Of a stretch of DNA of 64,000 nt, positions 24,251 through 33,775 are shown piece by piece. The notes under the pieces are model-generated. The model saw only the letters and a program-made list of their open reading frames with translations, had not been told where the DNA came from and made no database searches. Both the position numbers and the translations under genes were made by a program. The stretch is from assembly GCA_011365025.1 (NCBI GenBank), contig RDOF01000003.1, positions 1 to 64,000 on the forward strand, read 5' to 3'. Numbering within the stretch: the stretch's first letter is position 1; every line of letters starts with the position of its first letter. The stretch comes from Candidatus Thorarchaeota archaeon (GTDB taxonomy: Archaea; Asgardarchaeota; Thorarchaeia; Thorarchaeales; Thorarchaeaceae).

Positions 24251-25399
24251 CTACACGTTCCCTCCCTTGGCAAGCGAAACAACTTTCTGAGCAGCTTCTT
24301 CCATCGTCTGGAGGAATGGAATTCCCGCGTTATTCAGAATCTTCTGCCCCTCCTCTTCGTTTGTGCCCACCATTCGAATCACCAATGGGGCTTTAATGTC
24401 CCCATCTCTTTTCGCCGAAACTATCCCATTTGCAACCTCATCACAACGGGTGATTCCCCCCATGATATTGACCAGAATGGCCTTCACCCTGTCGTATTTC
24501 ATTGCTATCTCAATCCCCTTCTCCACTCTCTCTGCATCGGCGCCACCCCCCAGATCAAGAAATGTGCTGGCTCTTCCTCCGTAAAGTGATACGGCATCAA
24601 GAGTAGCCATTGTAAGTCCAGCGCCATTGCATATGCATGCTATGTCCCCATCAAGCTCCACATAGGCCATTCCCTCTGCGGTGGCCATTTGCTCTCTCTC
24701 ATTTTGCTCTGCAGTTTCGCGTTTCATGCCCTCAATGAGTTTCTTGTGCCTGAATAGGGCATTATCATCGATGTTTAGCCGGGCATCTGCAGCGAGGAGT
24801 CTACCATCAGTTGTTAGTATTAGCGGGTTAATCTCTGTCAGCTCTACGTCATACTTCTCCACTATGCTCCAGAGATTGAGAAAGAACCCTGCGAGACTGT
24901 TGATTTGCTTGCCTTTGAATCCCATATCTATGGCAATCTGACGGGCTTCATAACCCTGCAATCCCATTATTGGGTCCACATATTTCTTGATAATCTTCTC
25001 CGGACTTGCTTCGGCCAGCTCTTCAATCGACATTCCCCCCGCTCCGCTGCCGATAACCACATACCTGCGCTCATTTCTGTCGACGGTCATTCCAGCGTAG
25101 ATCTCTTGCTGAATGTCTAGCTTCTCCTCAACAAGAACCGATTCAACAGGCAGATCGTTGATACGCATAGCAAGAATGTCCTTAGCTAACGCTTCGGCCT
25201 CTTCAGGTGCATCAGCGAATTTCACACCACCTGCTTTGCCTCTCTTACCAGTGAGTACCTGTGCCTTAACAACGACAGGTTTGCCCACCTCTATCGCTCT
25301 GGTCTTTGCCTCTTCAGCCGTATAGGCAACACCTCCCGGGGGTATGGGTATTCCAAAAGATCGGAAAATCTCCTTTGCCTCGTGCTCAAACAGCTTCAT
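24251..25399 (-). CDS. sucC: succinyl-CoA ligase beta subunit
   Basis: ATP-grasp beta subunit partnering sucD. Starting at MKLFEHEAKEIFRSFGIP it has 382 residues. ATP-grasp features include VVVKAQVLTGKRGKAGGVK, the EINPL motif and the C-terminal CoA-ligase part (CNGAGLTMATLDAV, FLDLGGGADAE, NIMGGITRCDEVA). The frame extends upstream to 25456 but family length supports this start. It is transcribed before sucD with no gap. Confidence 0.94.
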   Translation of the reverse strand: MKLFEHEAKEIFRSFGIPIPPGGVAYTAEEAKTRAIEVGKPVVVKAQVLTGKRGKAGGVKFADAPEEAEALAKDILAMRINDLPVESVLVEEKLDIQQEIYAGMTVDRNERRYVVIGSGAGGMSIEELAEASPEKIIKKYVDPIMGLQGYEARQIAIDMGFKGKQINSLAGFFLNLWSIVEKYDVELTEINPLILTTDGRLLAADARLNIDDNALFRHKKLIEGMKRETAEQNEREQMATAEGMAYVELDGDIACICNGAGLTMATLDAVSLYGGRASTFLDLGGGADAERVEKGIEIAMKYDRVKAILVNIMGGITRCDEVANGIVSAKRDGDIKAPLVIRMVGTNEEEGQKILNNAGIPFLQTMEEAAQKVVSLAKGGNV

Positions 25400-25474
25400 G
25401 AACATCATCACCGCAGAAAGGGGCGGCATATATGCCCCGATATTAACCCCGACCATTGGTTACCCGTAAAAAGC

Positions 25475-27694
25475 TTACCTGATGGATTCAAGAAGCATTG
25501 TGAGATTCTTTTGGAGGTCCTCTGCCTCTTTTTGAAATCGACGGCGCTTTTTGTCTTCAGTCAATTTCAGAATGATAGCAAGCACATAATCAATCTCTTC
25601 AAGGCAGTTCTCAACAAACCCAGGCAGGTCCTCCTCATGGCTAGTGACGGCCTCCACACTTCTTGCCGGTAGCTTCTCCAAAACCCGCGCAATTAGACTG
25701 CTAGGAATCCCTGACCTTGCAAGGGTGACTCTTGCCAACACATCTTTGAGATTCCCGGTGCCGCTCTCAATTTCCTTGATGATTCTTCGTGCATCACGAA
25801 CAGGGACAGCAAGGTATGTCACATTCCTTCCCAAGTCAGTACAAATCACATCTTTCCCATCTCTATGAATAAGGCCTTCAGATTCTAGGTCTCCCAGTAG
25901 CTCCAAGCTTCTCAGAGATTGGATTACAACGCCAGCTGCATACTGTTTTGTCTCCTTTACTCGAAGTGAGTACCTTGCAAATTTCACAAGGTGTTTGCAC
26001 AGACGATGTCTTCGTATTCCTTGATACTTCCAAGATTCGCAAGAACAAGCCACTCCATCCGCAGTCTTCAATGAAACATAATGCCATATTTCCCTGCTTC
26101 CGCTGCGAACGAGCCCCTCTATCTTTACTGGAGACACAGACACTAGTCGGACACTCTCATCAGGTATCTCATCAGCTCTCTTTTCGGTAGACTTTGCTGT
26201 TCTCATCGAAATGTAAGTGTTCGCCAGGGACTCGTTCACCTCAGTAGTATCTTCGCGTGATATATCTATGACACGATGAGTCGATGCCCAGAATGTACGA
26301 TTGACAATTGAAAAGGGGTCTCGATTCTCCACCAAACCTCCGCAGAGCCGCCCAAGAACAAGATCCTGTATGTTATCCGGGTTGTCCATGACACTGTCCA
26401 CTTCACTTAGACGAGGGGTGATATTTCCATCAGCATCTTCAAGGAAATACTTCGCCAAAACCCTGGTCCGCTCCGATTCGTTATCAACAACGACAATTCC
26501 AAAGCTCTCATTGTCTAAGCTACGCCTTCCAGCTGAATGAAGTACTTCGCATAACTGCCACTCGGAAAGCATCGTGACGGAATCTTCCTGTGACAACTCC
26601 TCTCCGACATCTTGCATGAACACACCAATGAGAAAAACAACGGTGGCTCGAAGACCACTAGCAATTGCAAAACGTGTTGGCATTACCACCACAGGCAGCA
26701 GTTCCTCCTCCCAGGCGGAGGAGAGTTGTCTTCTCTGAAACCTGGAAACCCCCTCATGGAAGAAAGCGACTCCTTTCAAGACAAGTCTTCCGAGCTTCTT
26801 AGTCTGTTCTGAATCGGGGTAGTACTTGACTATCTCTGCCGAAAGCTCTCGTAAATCATCGCGATGCTCGGGACTTAGTCTAAGATCAAGAGAGGGGCCA
26901 TCCTTTATGTCAGACAAGCCTGCCAGTTGAAAGGCAAGCGACTCAGCGCTTTCGATATTTCCACAGAGTATCATGACCTGACCACGTCTGTAATGCACGA
27001 ACTCTGTTAATTCTGTAAGTGACTTGGAGGCTGTTCCAAAGGCTTTTACACTGAATATCCTCTTTACGTCCGCCTTCTTATCCTCGATGACTTGAGCTCC
27101 AAGCCAAATCCCAAGGTCTTCTAAGTCTGCTACGGGCGGACAGATTGCTGCATATTGTATCGACTTGTTCCTGCCCATCAACGCAACCAGCACCGATTCT
27201 AGTCTTCCTCCTAGACCCGGCTGACCAATCAAATCCAATCTATCGATGAGAACAAAGTCTACACCCTCAACGATGTTCGGGTTTGTTCGCAAGGCTATAT
27301 CCAATGACCTGTAGGTGGCAATTGTGACTCTTCCTGTCTTCAGACTCCTTCTTGTAGCCATGCTTCTCCTTGAGATTAACGTGATGTCTATTCCCAATCT
27401 CCTACACTTCTGCGCAAGCGAGTATTGTGTTCTCTCAGCTTGGTGCGGATTCGGACATAGAACCAGAGCTCGTGCTCTATAATCAGACGACACACGATTC
27501 AGCAAAGCAATCTCTGCGATCTGATATGCCTCATCGTAGTCATACGTCACTAGGATCTGACTCTCCCCTCTCATCAAGTCAGCCCCTACTGCATTGGCCT
27601 GGAACTCAGTGAGTTTCGCGAGTCCCTGCCTCCTTAGTATCTCAACTAAGCGAGGGGACACCTGTGCAAACTCAAGTTCCTTAAGCGTGCTCAT
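25475..27694 (-). CDS. inactivated SF2 helicase-like protein with SWIM zinc finger
   Basis: Protein of 739 residues with the layout of a Ski2/Hel308-type helicase but ruined catalytic motifs. A Q-motif-like TEFQANAV is followed by GESQILVTYDYDEAY where Walker A GKT should be, and LIDRLD replaces DExH. The second RecA-like domain keeps traces (HSAGRRSLDNESFG at motif VI). Around residues 550-570 a SWIM zinc finger is seen: CSCESW, then CKHLVKFARY (CxC...CxH). The C-terminal 170 residues are helical. It is probably a nucleic-acid-binding scaffold or regulator rather than a motor. ATG 27694 is preferred to GTG 27706. It follows nothing on its strand upstream. Confidence 0.75.
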   Translation of the reverse strand: MSTLKELEFAQVSPRLVEILRRQGLAKLTEFQANAVGADLMRGESQILVTYDYDEAYQIAEIALLNRVSSDYRARALVLCPNPHQAERTQYSLAQKCRRLGIDITLISRRSMATRRSLKTGRVTIATYRSLDIALRTNPNIVEGVDFVLIDRLDLIGQPGLGGRLESVLVALMGRNKSIQYAAICPPVADLEDLGIWLGAQVIEDKKADVKRIFSVKAFGTASKSLTELTEFVHYRRGQVMILCGNIESAESLAFQLAGLSDIKDGPSLDLRLSPEHRDDLRELSAEIVKYYPDSEQTKKLGRLVLKGVAFFHEGVSRFQRRQLSSAWEEELLPVVVMPTRFAIASGLRATVVFLIGVFMQDVGEELSQEDSVTMLSEWQLCEVLHSAGRRSLDNESFGIVVVDNESERTRVLAKYFLEDADGNITPRLSEVDSVMDNPDNIQDLVLGRLCGGLVENRDPFSIVNRTFWASTHRVIDISREDTTEVNESLANTYISMRTAKSTEKRADEIPDESVRLVSVSPVKIEGLVRSGSREIWHYVSLKTADGVACSCESWKYQGIRRHRLCKHLVKFARYSLRVKETKQYAAGVVIQSLRSLELLGDLESEGLIHRDGKDVICTDLGRNVTYLAVPVRDARRIIKEIESGTGNLKDVLARVTLARSGIPSSLIARVLEKLPARSVEAVTSHEEDLPGFVENCLEEIDYVLAIILKLTEDKKRRRFQKEAEDLQKNLTMLLESIR

Positions 27695-27980
27695 CCTGGT
27701 CCCCACCTATTGAATGCGCATAACCAATGAACAACTATCGTATCCTATTAGGTTTTCCTATTATTGGATTAATCGTTCAGAAATAGCCCAGAGCCCCCCT
27801 TATTCGAAGCCTTTCTTCTTTTTGAGCCAGTCATAGACACTCTAGGTACCACAGAGGAAAAGGTGCATACAGCTTGTCTTATGCAGACACATACATAGAG
27901 TAAAAAGCAATCCAGCACCTGCACGAGTAGCAGATAGTGTATGAATATTGTCGATTCTTTGACAGTTGAGGTATGAACTA

Positions 27981-28721
27981 ATGGCATTTGTTGCAACTCG
28001 AGATTCAACGTTCAAGGTAATTCTAAAGGACGGCTTCAAAGTTCCTGCTGGCTCGACCTTCGTCTGCGGATTTCACGGTCTTGGAGAAGTAGGCTTCCTC
28101 AGCACAGCTCATCTTGCAAGAGCGCTTGATGCAGATAGAGTGGGTTTCATCAAAAGCGATATGTTACCTCTCTTTGTTTCAATGGAAAATGACCGCCTTG
28201 TCCTGCCCTTTGAACTCTACTGGTACAAGGAGCAGAAGATGGTATTCCTTGTACCTCGATTTCAGCCTCACAGCTCCGAACAATGGGGTTGGATTGACAG
28301 ACTGGCTGAATGGATTTCAGAAAACAAATTCGAAGAAGCGCTTCTACTTGGAGGTCTTGATGCAAGCTTCAAAGAAGGCGACGACGAGATGCGTTGTGTG
28401 CCGACTACCGCATACAGACAGGTGCTTGATAAGTGGTCTGTCCCAGTCCTTGAAGAAGGCTTGTTTGTTGCAGGGCCTCTTGCTCTCCTCCTAGCCGAGC
28501 TGGAGATGCGTGGTGCAGCCGCGATTGGTTTGCTTACATATGCCACTCGTGGACGACCAGATCCAAAGTCTGCTGCAACCATGCTTGAGAAGATTAACGA
28601 GGTCTATGGCGTCGAGGCCAACGTTGAGCAGTTGCTTGAGGAGTCCCGCGAAATCGAACGTCTTGAGAAGATGCGTCAATCGATTGAATCCTCAGATAGG
28701 TCAACCGATATGTTCGTTTAG
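27981..28721 (+). CDS. PAC2-family proteasome assembly chaperone-like protein
   Basis: Member of the PAC2 (ATP-grasp-unrelated, PbaA/PbaB) family. 246 residues from MAFVATRDSTFKV; GAGGT lies 8 bp upstream of this ATG. Typical parts are FHGLGEVGFLSTAHLARAL near the N-terminus, EALLLGGL, and GPLALLLAELEMRGAAAIGLL. The C-terminus is helical and ends with a short tail DMFV; archaeal PbaB-type proteins dock on the proteasome alpha ring through such C-terminal HbYX-like ends, but no HbYX is seen here. Convergent with the PUA gene, with overlapping stops. Confidence 0.82.
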   Translation: MAFVATRDSTFKVILKDGFKVPAGSTFVCGFHGLGEVGFLSTAHLARALDADRVGFIKSDMLPLFVSMENDRLVLPFELYWYKEQKMVFLVPRFQPHSSEQWGWIDRLAEWISENKFEEALLLGGLDASFKEGDDEMRCVPTTAYRQVLDKWSVPVLEEGLFVAGPLALLLAELEMRGAAAIGLLTYATRGRPDPKSAATMLEKINEVYGVEANVEQLLEESREIERLEKMRQSIESSDRSTDMFV

Positions 28722-29269
28722 GCCCCTCGGACATAGGCTCCTATGTCAATGAGGTTCTTGACGACCAGTTTGTCCTTTGAGAGGCGTTCAAGTCGACCGG
28801 ACTCTATAGTTAGTGACCCAATTCCAAGGCAGTCACCTTCCTCATTCATTACTAAAACCCTGCTGCCCCGCTCCAAGCCAGGTTGGAGGCTTAGGACCGA
28901 CTCTTTGAGAATACTTCTTCCATATGTGAAGGCTTCAGCTCCCTTGCTGGAAACGACAATCTTGCTATCTGTAATCTTGGCAATGGCATTAAGAGCTTGA
29001 AGACTAAATCGAAAACTCCCCCTATCTATCTCGCCCATCGGAAGACCGAGAGAACTAACCTCAAATCTCCCAATCTCTTCTAGCAATCTAGTCCAGTTGG
29101 CAGGTACCAGAAAGAACTGCCGCTTGTCATTCTTCTGTAATGCTACAGGAACGCGGTTCGCAAGCAGTTTCTTTGTAGCGCCTTCCCCAAATTCATTGTC
29201 AATCAACTTCGTGATTTCAGACCATTCTACGGGGTCCACCATCTCGATAGACATGGTTGGCACCATCAT
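28718..29269 (-). CDS. Nip7-like PUA-domain protein
   Basis: Ribosome-biogenesis-type protein of 183 residues from the ATGATG at 29269. The N-terminal pre-PUA domain includes FFLVPANWTRLLEEIG; the C-terminal PUA domain includes AFTYGRSILKESVLSL, GSRVLVMNEEGDCLGIG and the ending VKNLIDIGAYVRG, like Nip7/UPF0113 proteins that aid 60S subunit formation and bind pre-rRNA. Its start codon overlaps the TGA of the ABC ATPase gene (ATGATG), so translation is coupled. A longer frame to 29458 is spurious because it lies within the ABC gene. Confidence 0.78.
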   Translation of the reverse strand: MMVPTMSIEMVDPVEWSEITKLIDNEFGEGATKKLLANRVPVALQKNDKRQFFLVPANWTRLLEEIGRFEVSSLGLPMGEIDRGSFRFSLQALNAIAKITDSKIVVSSKGAEAFTYGRSILKESVLSLQPGLERGSRVLVMNEEGDCLGIGSLTIESGRLERLSKDKLVVKNLIDIGAYVRGA

Positions 29270-30039
29270 TCTCTCCAGCTTAAGAGTGACTCTCTGTCCA
29301 CCTCTCCTCCAACAATCTTGAGATACGCATCCTCTAAGTCTTTCGCCTGTACTCCGTCTATGATATCCTGAGGTGCTCCTAAAGTCGTAAGAACCCCTTC
29401 GTTGAGAATTCCAATTATTTCGCATACATCCTCCGCAAAATCGGTCATATGGGTGCAAATGAAGAATGTGGTTTCTGTTACCTTTGCCATGGCCAGAATC
29501 AGTTCCTTCACAAGTGCACTTGCTGCAGGATCAAGTCTTGAAGTTGGCTCATCAAGAAAAACCAGTCTTGGCTCATGCAATATTGTTGAAGCTACGAGCA
29601 CCTTCTGTTTCATCCCTGAGCTATAGCTTTCCAACAGATCATCCTGTCGTCCTTCAAGGCCAAGAATACCCATCAGTCGATCTATCCGATTTCCGAGAGT
29701 GCTGCCAGAGAGATTATTCAAAGCGCCAATGAACTCCAAAAATTCGACAGCTGATAGTTTCGAATACAACCCAGGAGCCTCCGGCAGGAGCCCTGTAACA
29801 GCTTTAATCTCCTCTCTCTGAGAGTTTATATCATAGCCGCACACAGTTGCAGTTCCACTGCTGGCTCTCAATAGCCCTGAGAGAATTCGAACAGTGGTTG
29901 TCTTCCCTGCACCATTCGGTCCAAGATACCCAAAGACACTTCCCTTTCTGACCTCAAGATTCAGGTCCTTTAGTGCAACAATTTTCCCAAAGGACTTTGA
30001 AAGCCCCTTAGTGTAAATATCTATGCTATTGCTAGTCAA
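29266..30039 (-). CDS. ABC transporter ATP-binding protein (no adjacent permease)
   Basis: ABC ATPase of 257 residues. Walker A is GPNGAGKTT near residue 40, the signature is YSSGMKQK, Walker B is LVFLDEPTSRLDP, and the H-loop His is present (ICTHMTDFAED). Such drug/lipid-type (CcmA/NatA-like) ATPases normally have an ABC-2 permease beside them, but here the neighbour is a PUA protein whose start overlaps the stop. A partner permease elsewhere or a non-transport role are both possible. TTG start at 30039. Confidence 0.9.
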   Translation of the reverse strand: MTSNSIDIYTKGLSKSFGKIVALKDLNLEVRKGSVFGYLGPNGAGKTTTVRILSGLLRASSGTATVCGYDINSQREEIKAVTGLLPEAPGLYSKLSAVEFLEFIGALNNLSGSTLGNRIDRLMGILGLEGRQDDLLESYSSGMKQKVLVASTILHEPRLVFLDEPTSRLDPAASALVKELILAMAKVTETTFFICTHMTDFAEDVCEIIGILNEGVLTTLGAPQDIIDGVQAKDLEDAYLKIVGGEVDRESLLSWRE

Positions 30040-30124
30040 CTACTTGGCGCTCCATCTCACCCTTTGTGTGGTTTTAGTCTTCTTCTGATATAAAACAATC
30101 ACATCCACGCATATTGTTGCTGAT

Positions 30125-31096
30125 TTATTCTCCTTTTTTTAGCTTGCAGATGAAGAACCCCTCTGAGCCATGAAGGTGAGGCAGAAATCTTCTTGCCAGA
30201 GACAAAGACTTGTCAAGATGAACTCCGTAGGGCTCGGAATAACCAGGGGCTCCAAAATCAAGATTCGTTGGAACTATGCTCATGAACGGATACCGCCTCA
30301 AGATATCATCTACAACGTATTCATTCTCCTCAGGAGCTATTGAACAAGTGGAATAGACCATTGTGCCGCCCGGTGCCAAGGACTTGACCGCTACGTCAAG
30401 CATCTCTTCTTCTCGCGTTGCGCAGAAACGAATGTCTGCCATTGACTTACTGGTCTTCCTTGTAGGGTCTAGGGGAATGAGTCCCTCTCCAGAACAAGGC
30501 GCATCAAGCATAATCCTGTCGGGTTCTATATCCAGTGTGTCTAGCTTCTTGGCATCTCCTCTAATTACAATCGCATTAGTAACGCCACATCTCTGGATAT
30601 TAGCCTCCAAGCCCGAAATTCTATTTCTATCGTACTCGATAGCGAATAGTGCTCCGGTGTTCTGCATTAGCTGGGCCATATGCGTGGTCTTCCCGCCGGG
30701 TGCCGCTGCTAGGTCTACGATGGTCTCCCCCGGCTGAGGATCGAGCACGGCACTAACTGTCATTGATGGTACCCCCTGTACATAATAGAACCCAAGCATA
30801 TGTTCAAAGAATGCGCCAGGGGATCCGCCTTGAAAGTCAGCCCAAAAGCCCTCCCTTACCCATGGCACTTCTTCCAGCACTACGTTCTTCTTCATCAGTC
30901 TTTCTTGCAGGGTTTCTGTGGCTATTCTAAGTGTGTTCACCCTGATGGATGTCTTAATTGGACGTTCACATGCCCTGAGGAACTCGAGTGTTTCTTCCTG
31001 CCCCCAAAGCGCCAGATACCTCTCTATCATATACTGTAAGTAACCGTATTCTTTAGCGATGTCCTTTGCTTTTTGTCGAAGTTCTTTGGTGGACAT
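30125..31096 (-). CDS. NSUN/RsmB-family RNA m5C methyltransferase
   Basis: SAM-dependent cytosine-5 RNA methyltransferase of 323 residues. SAM motif I is VDLAAAPGGKTTHMAQ near residue 130. The two catalytic cysteines are in DAPCSGEG (near 195) and YSTCSIAPEENE. The N-terminal part (YLALWGQEETLEFLRACERP, then TSIRVNTLR) is the usual NOL1/NOP2/Sun helper domain. A tRNA or rRNA target is likely. It lies 13 bp downstream of the threonine synthase gene. Confidence 0.93.
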   Translation of the reverse strand: MSTKELRQKAKDIAKEYGYLQYMIERYLALWGQEETLEFLRACERPIKTSIRVNTLRIATETLQERLMKKNVVLEEVPWVREGFWADFQGGSPGAFFEHMLGFYYVQGVPSMTVSAVLDPQPGETIVDLAAAPGGKTTHMAQLMQNTGALFAIEYDRNRISGLEANIQRCGVTNAIVIRGDAKKLDTLDIEPDRIMLDAPCSGEGLIPLDPTRKTSKSMADIRFCATREEEMLDVAVKSLAPGGTMVYSTCSIAPEENEYVVDDILRRYPFMSIVPTNLDFGAPGYSEPYGVHLDKSLSLARRFLPHLHGSEGFFICKLKKGE

Positions 31097-31109
31097 TTCA
31101 TCACCCGTT

Positions 31110-32360
31110 CTATGAGCTCTTCAGGGCTTTCTTCAGCTCCTCAACTTCGGGATTGATCAATCTAACTGGAGGTGTGAGCCTATCGGGAGTCGAGAGGTCT
31201 TTGAATCCTATCCCCGTAATTGGCACAACAACGCTATCTGACTTGTCAACAACTCCTTCATTTAGGAGTCGTTCTAGGCCAGCCAACGCTGCCACACCAC
31301 TAGGTTCTGCGAATACACCCTCAAGCTTACCAAGAAGGACCAAATATCGCTCAATCTCCGAATCCGTAACTGACACAGCTTCACCTTTGGAAAGCTTGAG
31401 ATACTTCATTGCTGCGTCCCCATCCCACGGGAAAGGGTCTGCCAAACCACCTGCGACCGTTTCATTTGAATCCCATGGCTGGATGTTAAGAGGGTCATGG
31501 TTCTCTTTGAACGCCCTGACAATAGGCGAACAACCTTCAGGCTGAACAACAACACCTCTTGGGAGACTATCAATGAGACCCATCTCCTGAAACTCCCATA
31601 AACCCTTCATTGATCCTGCCATCAGTCCTCCGCTACCTGTTGGAAAGAGGACCCAGTTAGGCACCTCCCAGTTCCTCTGTTCTACAATCTCATAGCCTAG
31701 CGATTTGGTACCCTCAAACTGGAAGCAGTTGAAAGGACCAAAGGAAGGAGTAGGTGTCCATCCAAGCTCTTCACAGGCAGCTCGTAACAAGGTTGTTGTG
31801 GGATCAATACCTCTGGTCACTTTTCGAACTCTAAACACCATTGCTCCGAGTGTTCGCAGATGAATGAGTTTCCCTGCCGGGGCATCCTCAGGAACAAAGA
31901 CAACCGCCCTAAGACCCGCTCTTGCCGCATAGGTTGACATGGAAGCGGCTGCATTTCCTGAAGAGGCGGCCGCAACGGTTTCTGCACCATCCTCGTTTGC
32001 CCGACTGACGCCTACGCATATCGGCCTGTCTTTGAAAGACCCAGACGGACACACGGTTTCAAGCTTTAGGTAGAGCTCCTTCAGGCCCATCTCCTCTGCC
32101 AATGCTCCAGCTCTAACCAAGGGCGTATTTCCTTCTCCAAGAGTCACAATACTCTGCCGATGTCGGAGTGGCATAAGTTCAAAGTACTTCCAGAGGCCTC
32201 CCTTGCTTCTCTCTACGCTTTCTCTGGTGAAGTGCTCCTTTGCCATCTCCAAGTCAAATTCGATATCAATTCGACCCCCGCATCCGTCATTGGGTGGTAC
32301 TGTGTCTTCAGTGTACACGCTTTGACATTTAGCACATTTGAACAGCTTCACTCTGGACAC
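31110..32360 (-). CDS. thrC: threonine synthase
   Basis: PLP enzyme converting O-phosphohomoserine to threonine. 416 residues. An N-terminal rubredoxin-like zinc ribbon is visible (CAKCQSVY and the later GCGG). The PLP lysine is in SGSFKDRP near residue 107; the phosphate-binding loop is AASSGNAAASMSTYA, and VLFPTGSGGLMAG follows. GTG start at 32360. Divergent from the CYTH gene. No other threonine pathway genes are in the window. Confidence 0.9.
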   Translation of the reverse strand: MSRVKLFKCAKCQSVYTEDTVPPNDGCGGRIDIEFDLEMAKEHFTRESVERSKGGLWKYFELMPLRHRQSIVTLGEGNTPLVRAGALAEEMGLKELYLKLETVCPSGSFKDRPICVGVSRANEDGAETVAAASSGNAAASMSTYAARAGLRAVVFVPEDAPAGKLIHLRTLGAMVFRVRKVTRGIDPTTTLLRAACEELGWTPTPSFGPFNCFQFEGTKSLGYEIVEQRNWEVPNWVLFPTGSGGLMAGSMKGLWEFQEMGLIDSLPRGVVVQPEGCSPIVRAFKENHDPLNIQPWDSNETVAGGLADPFPWDGDAAMKYLKLSKGEAVSVTDSEIERYLVLLGKLEGVFAEPSGVAALAGLERLLNEGVVDKSDSVVVPITGIGFKDLSTPDRLTPPVRLINPEVEELKKALKSS

Positions 32361-32486
32361 CTTAATGCACGCTGCACCATAGTATTGCTAGCTGTTATGT
32401 GGATTGTGGCTCCCCACCACTTTGGAAACAGAGAAAAGACCCGGCTCCGGCATTGCATCAGAGAGAATCAAAGGAGTACTACTTCG

Positions 32487-33077
32487 ATGAACCAGCCCCC
32501 TATTGAGGTAGAAGTGAAAATACCAATTCAAGACTCCGAGAAGATTAGGAACTCCTTGCTTGGTATTGGTGCTAGAGCAATCAACACAGAGTCACAGATT
32601 GACACCTACTTCGATCATCCCTGCAAGTCCTTCTGGAAAACAGATGAAGCCCTCAGAGTGCGAAGTCGAGAACCACACCCCGATGTCCACGTATGGATGC
32701 CGTACCCGGGACCTCTCAAAGAAATAACCTACAAGGGCCCGAAGATTGATTCGATTTCAAAGACAAGAGCCGAAGCATCTCTCGGGATTGAAAACGAGTT
32801 GGATGCGGAGCTACTGCTTCAGCATCTGGGATTCAAAGAGGTGGCTAAAATCACCAAGATTCGCTCTTTCTATGCGCTTGATGAGATCACCGTGAGTATT
32901 GATGATGTTGCTGGAGTTGGGATGTTCCTAGAACTTGAACGTGTGGTTCAAGATAAATCGGACGTAGAGCTTGCTCGAAATGCAATCATGGCACTCGTGA
33001 AGAAACTCGAACTTGATCCTTCCAGCTCAGTTCGGAAGTCGTATCTCGAGCTATACCTCGAAAGTGGTTCGAAATAA
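32487..33077 (+). CDS. CYTH-domain (CyaB/ThTPase-like) protein
   Basis: Triphosphate-tunnel enzyme, 196 residues from MNQPPIEVEVKIPI. The ExExK motif (EVEVK) that begins the CYTH domain is at residues 7-11. Alternating charged strands follow (RVRSREP, ITYKGPKID, FLELERVV), as expected for a tunnel that binds triphosphates and metal. Archaeal members are usually called class IV adenylate cyclase-like or thiamine triphosphatase-like, but the substrate is not known. The longer frame from 32160 is inside the thrC gene and is spurious. It overlaps the HD gene tail to tail by 27 bp. Confidence 0.88.
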   Translation: MNQPPIEVEVKIPIQDSEKIRNSLLGIGARAINTESQIDTYFDHPCKSFWKTDEALRVRSREPHPDVHVWMPYPGPLKEITYKGPKIDSISKTRAEASLGIENELDAELLLQHLGFKEVAKITKIRSFYALDEITVSIDDVAGVGMFLELERVVQDKSDVELARNAIMALVKKLELDPSSSVRKSYLELYLESGSK

Positions 33078-33656
33078 CTCCTCAGATTCATTTCGTAGTT
33101 CTTTAACGAAGCTAGCAAGAACGGAATGCCTTTTTTCGGCCAACTTCTTGGCTTCATCCGTATACATCAATTCTCGCAGTTTAAGCAGCTTCTCATCAGA
33201 ATGCTTCAGAAAGCCCTCAATACCTGCATTCTTAACCGTGGCTTGAGCTATCGCTCTGAATATTCCAATTGCGCCCATTGCATCAAGTTTGTCAGCATCA
33301 CTGAGAATCTCTCCTTCAAGGGTTGTCGGGCGAAGACCTTCGCTGTACCTATGGGTCCTTATTGCTGCCTTTACACGCTGTACTTCATCATCGCTATACC
33401 CCACCTCGCGGAGTATCTCCTCGCTCATCTCTCCAGATAGAATTGAATGAGAGATTTCGGATGTTTCCTCCTTTGCGCGTCCTATATCATGCAGGAGGGT
33501 GGCTGGTTTCAATATTCTAAGGTCTGCCCCCATCTTGTTTCCAATCTTCATGGCGATGCCATATACTCTCTTAATGTGCTCGAATTCATGAGCTCCAGCG
33601 TGTCCAGAAGTCATATGACGCTTAACAAAGAGGACAATCTTCTCTTCAGGATTCAC
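33051..33656 (-). CDS. HD-domain phosphohydrolase
   Basis: Metal-dependent phosphohydrolase of 201 residues. HD motif ligands are visible: His in HAGAHEFEHIKRVYG, the HD pair in ATLLHDIGRA, and Asp in LSDADKLDAMGAIG. The order and spacing match small stand-alone archaeal HD proteins of the YedJ type, probably acting on nucleotides. GTG start at 33656. The last 27 bp overlap the opposite-strand CYTH gene. Confidence 0.88.
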   Translation of the reverse strand: MNPEEKIVLFVKRHMTSGHAGAHEFEHIKRVYGIAMKIGNKMGADLRILKPATLLHDIGRAKEETSEISHSILSGEMSEEILREVGYSDDEVQRVKAAIRTHRYSEGLRPTTLEGEILSDADKLDAMGAIGIFRAIAQATVKNAGIEGFLKHSDEKLLKLRELMYTDEAKKLAEKRHSVLASFVKELRNESEELFRTTFEV

Positions 33657-33775
33657 AGTTCTCGACCTCCAAGGGAACGCCCTTCTTTGTTGGTATTGTG
33701 CATTTTGGTGCTGACCCTGCTTTTCCTCTTTCGATTTATAGGAGAGGCAACAGGTCCGAGAAAGCCTTTAATTGA

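Noticed and set aside
27769..28008. Minus-strand ORF of 79 codons in the gap before the PAC2 gene
   Set aside because: No ribosome site, composition unlike its neighbours, overlaps the PAC2 start. The basic 21-codon tail alone (from 27841) is too weak to call. I see no RNA gene in 27707-27980.
28718..29458. Longer start for the Nip7-like gene
   Set aside because: The extra 63 residues are the shadow of the ABC ATPase frame; ATGATG at 29269 overlaps the stop as a normal coupled start.
32160..32486. N-terminal extension of the CYTH protein
   Set aside because: It lies antisense inside thrC; the ExExK motif sits 7 residues after the ATG at 32487, as expected for the family.
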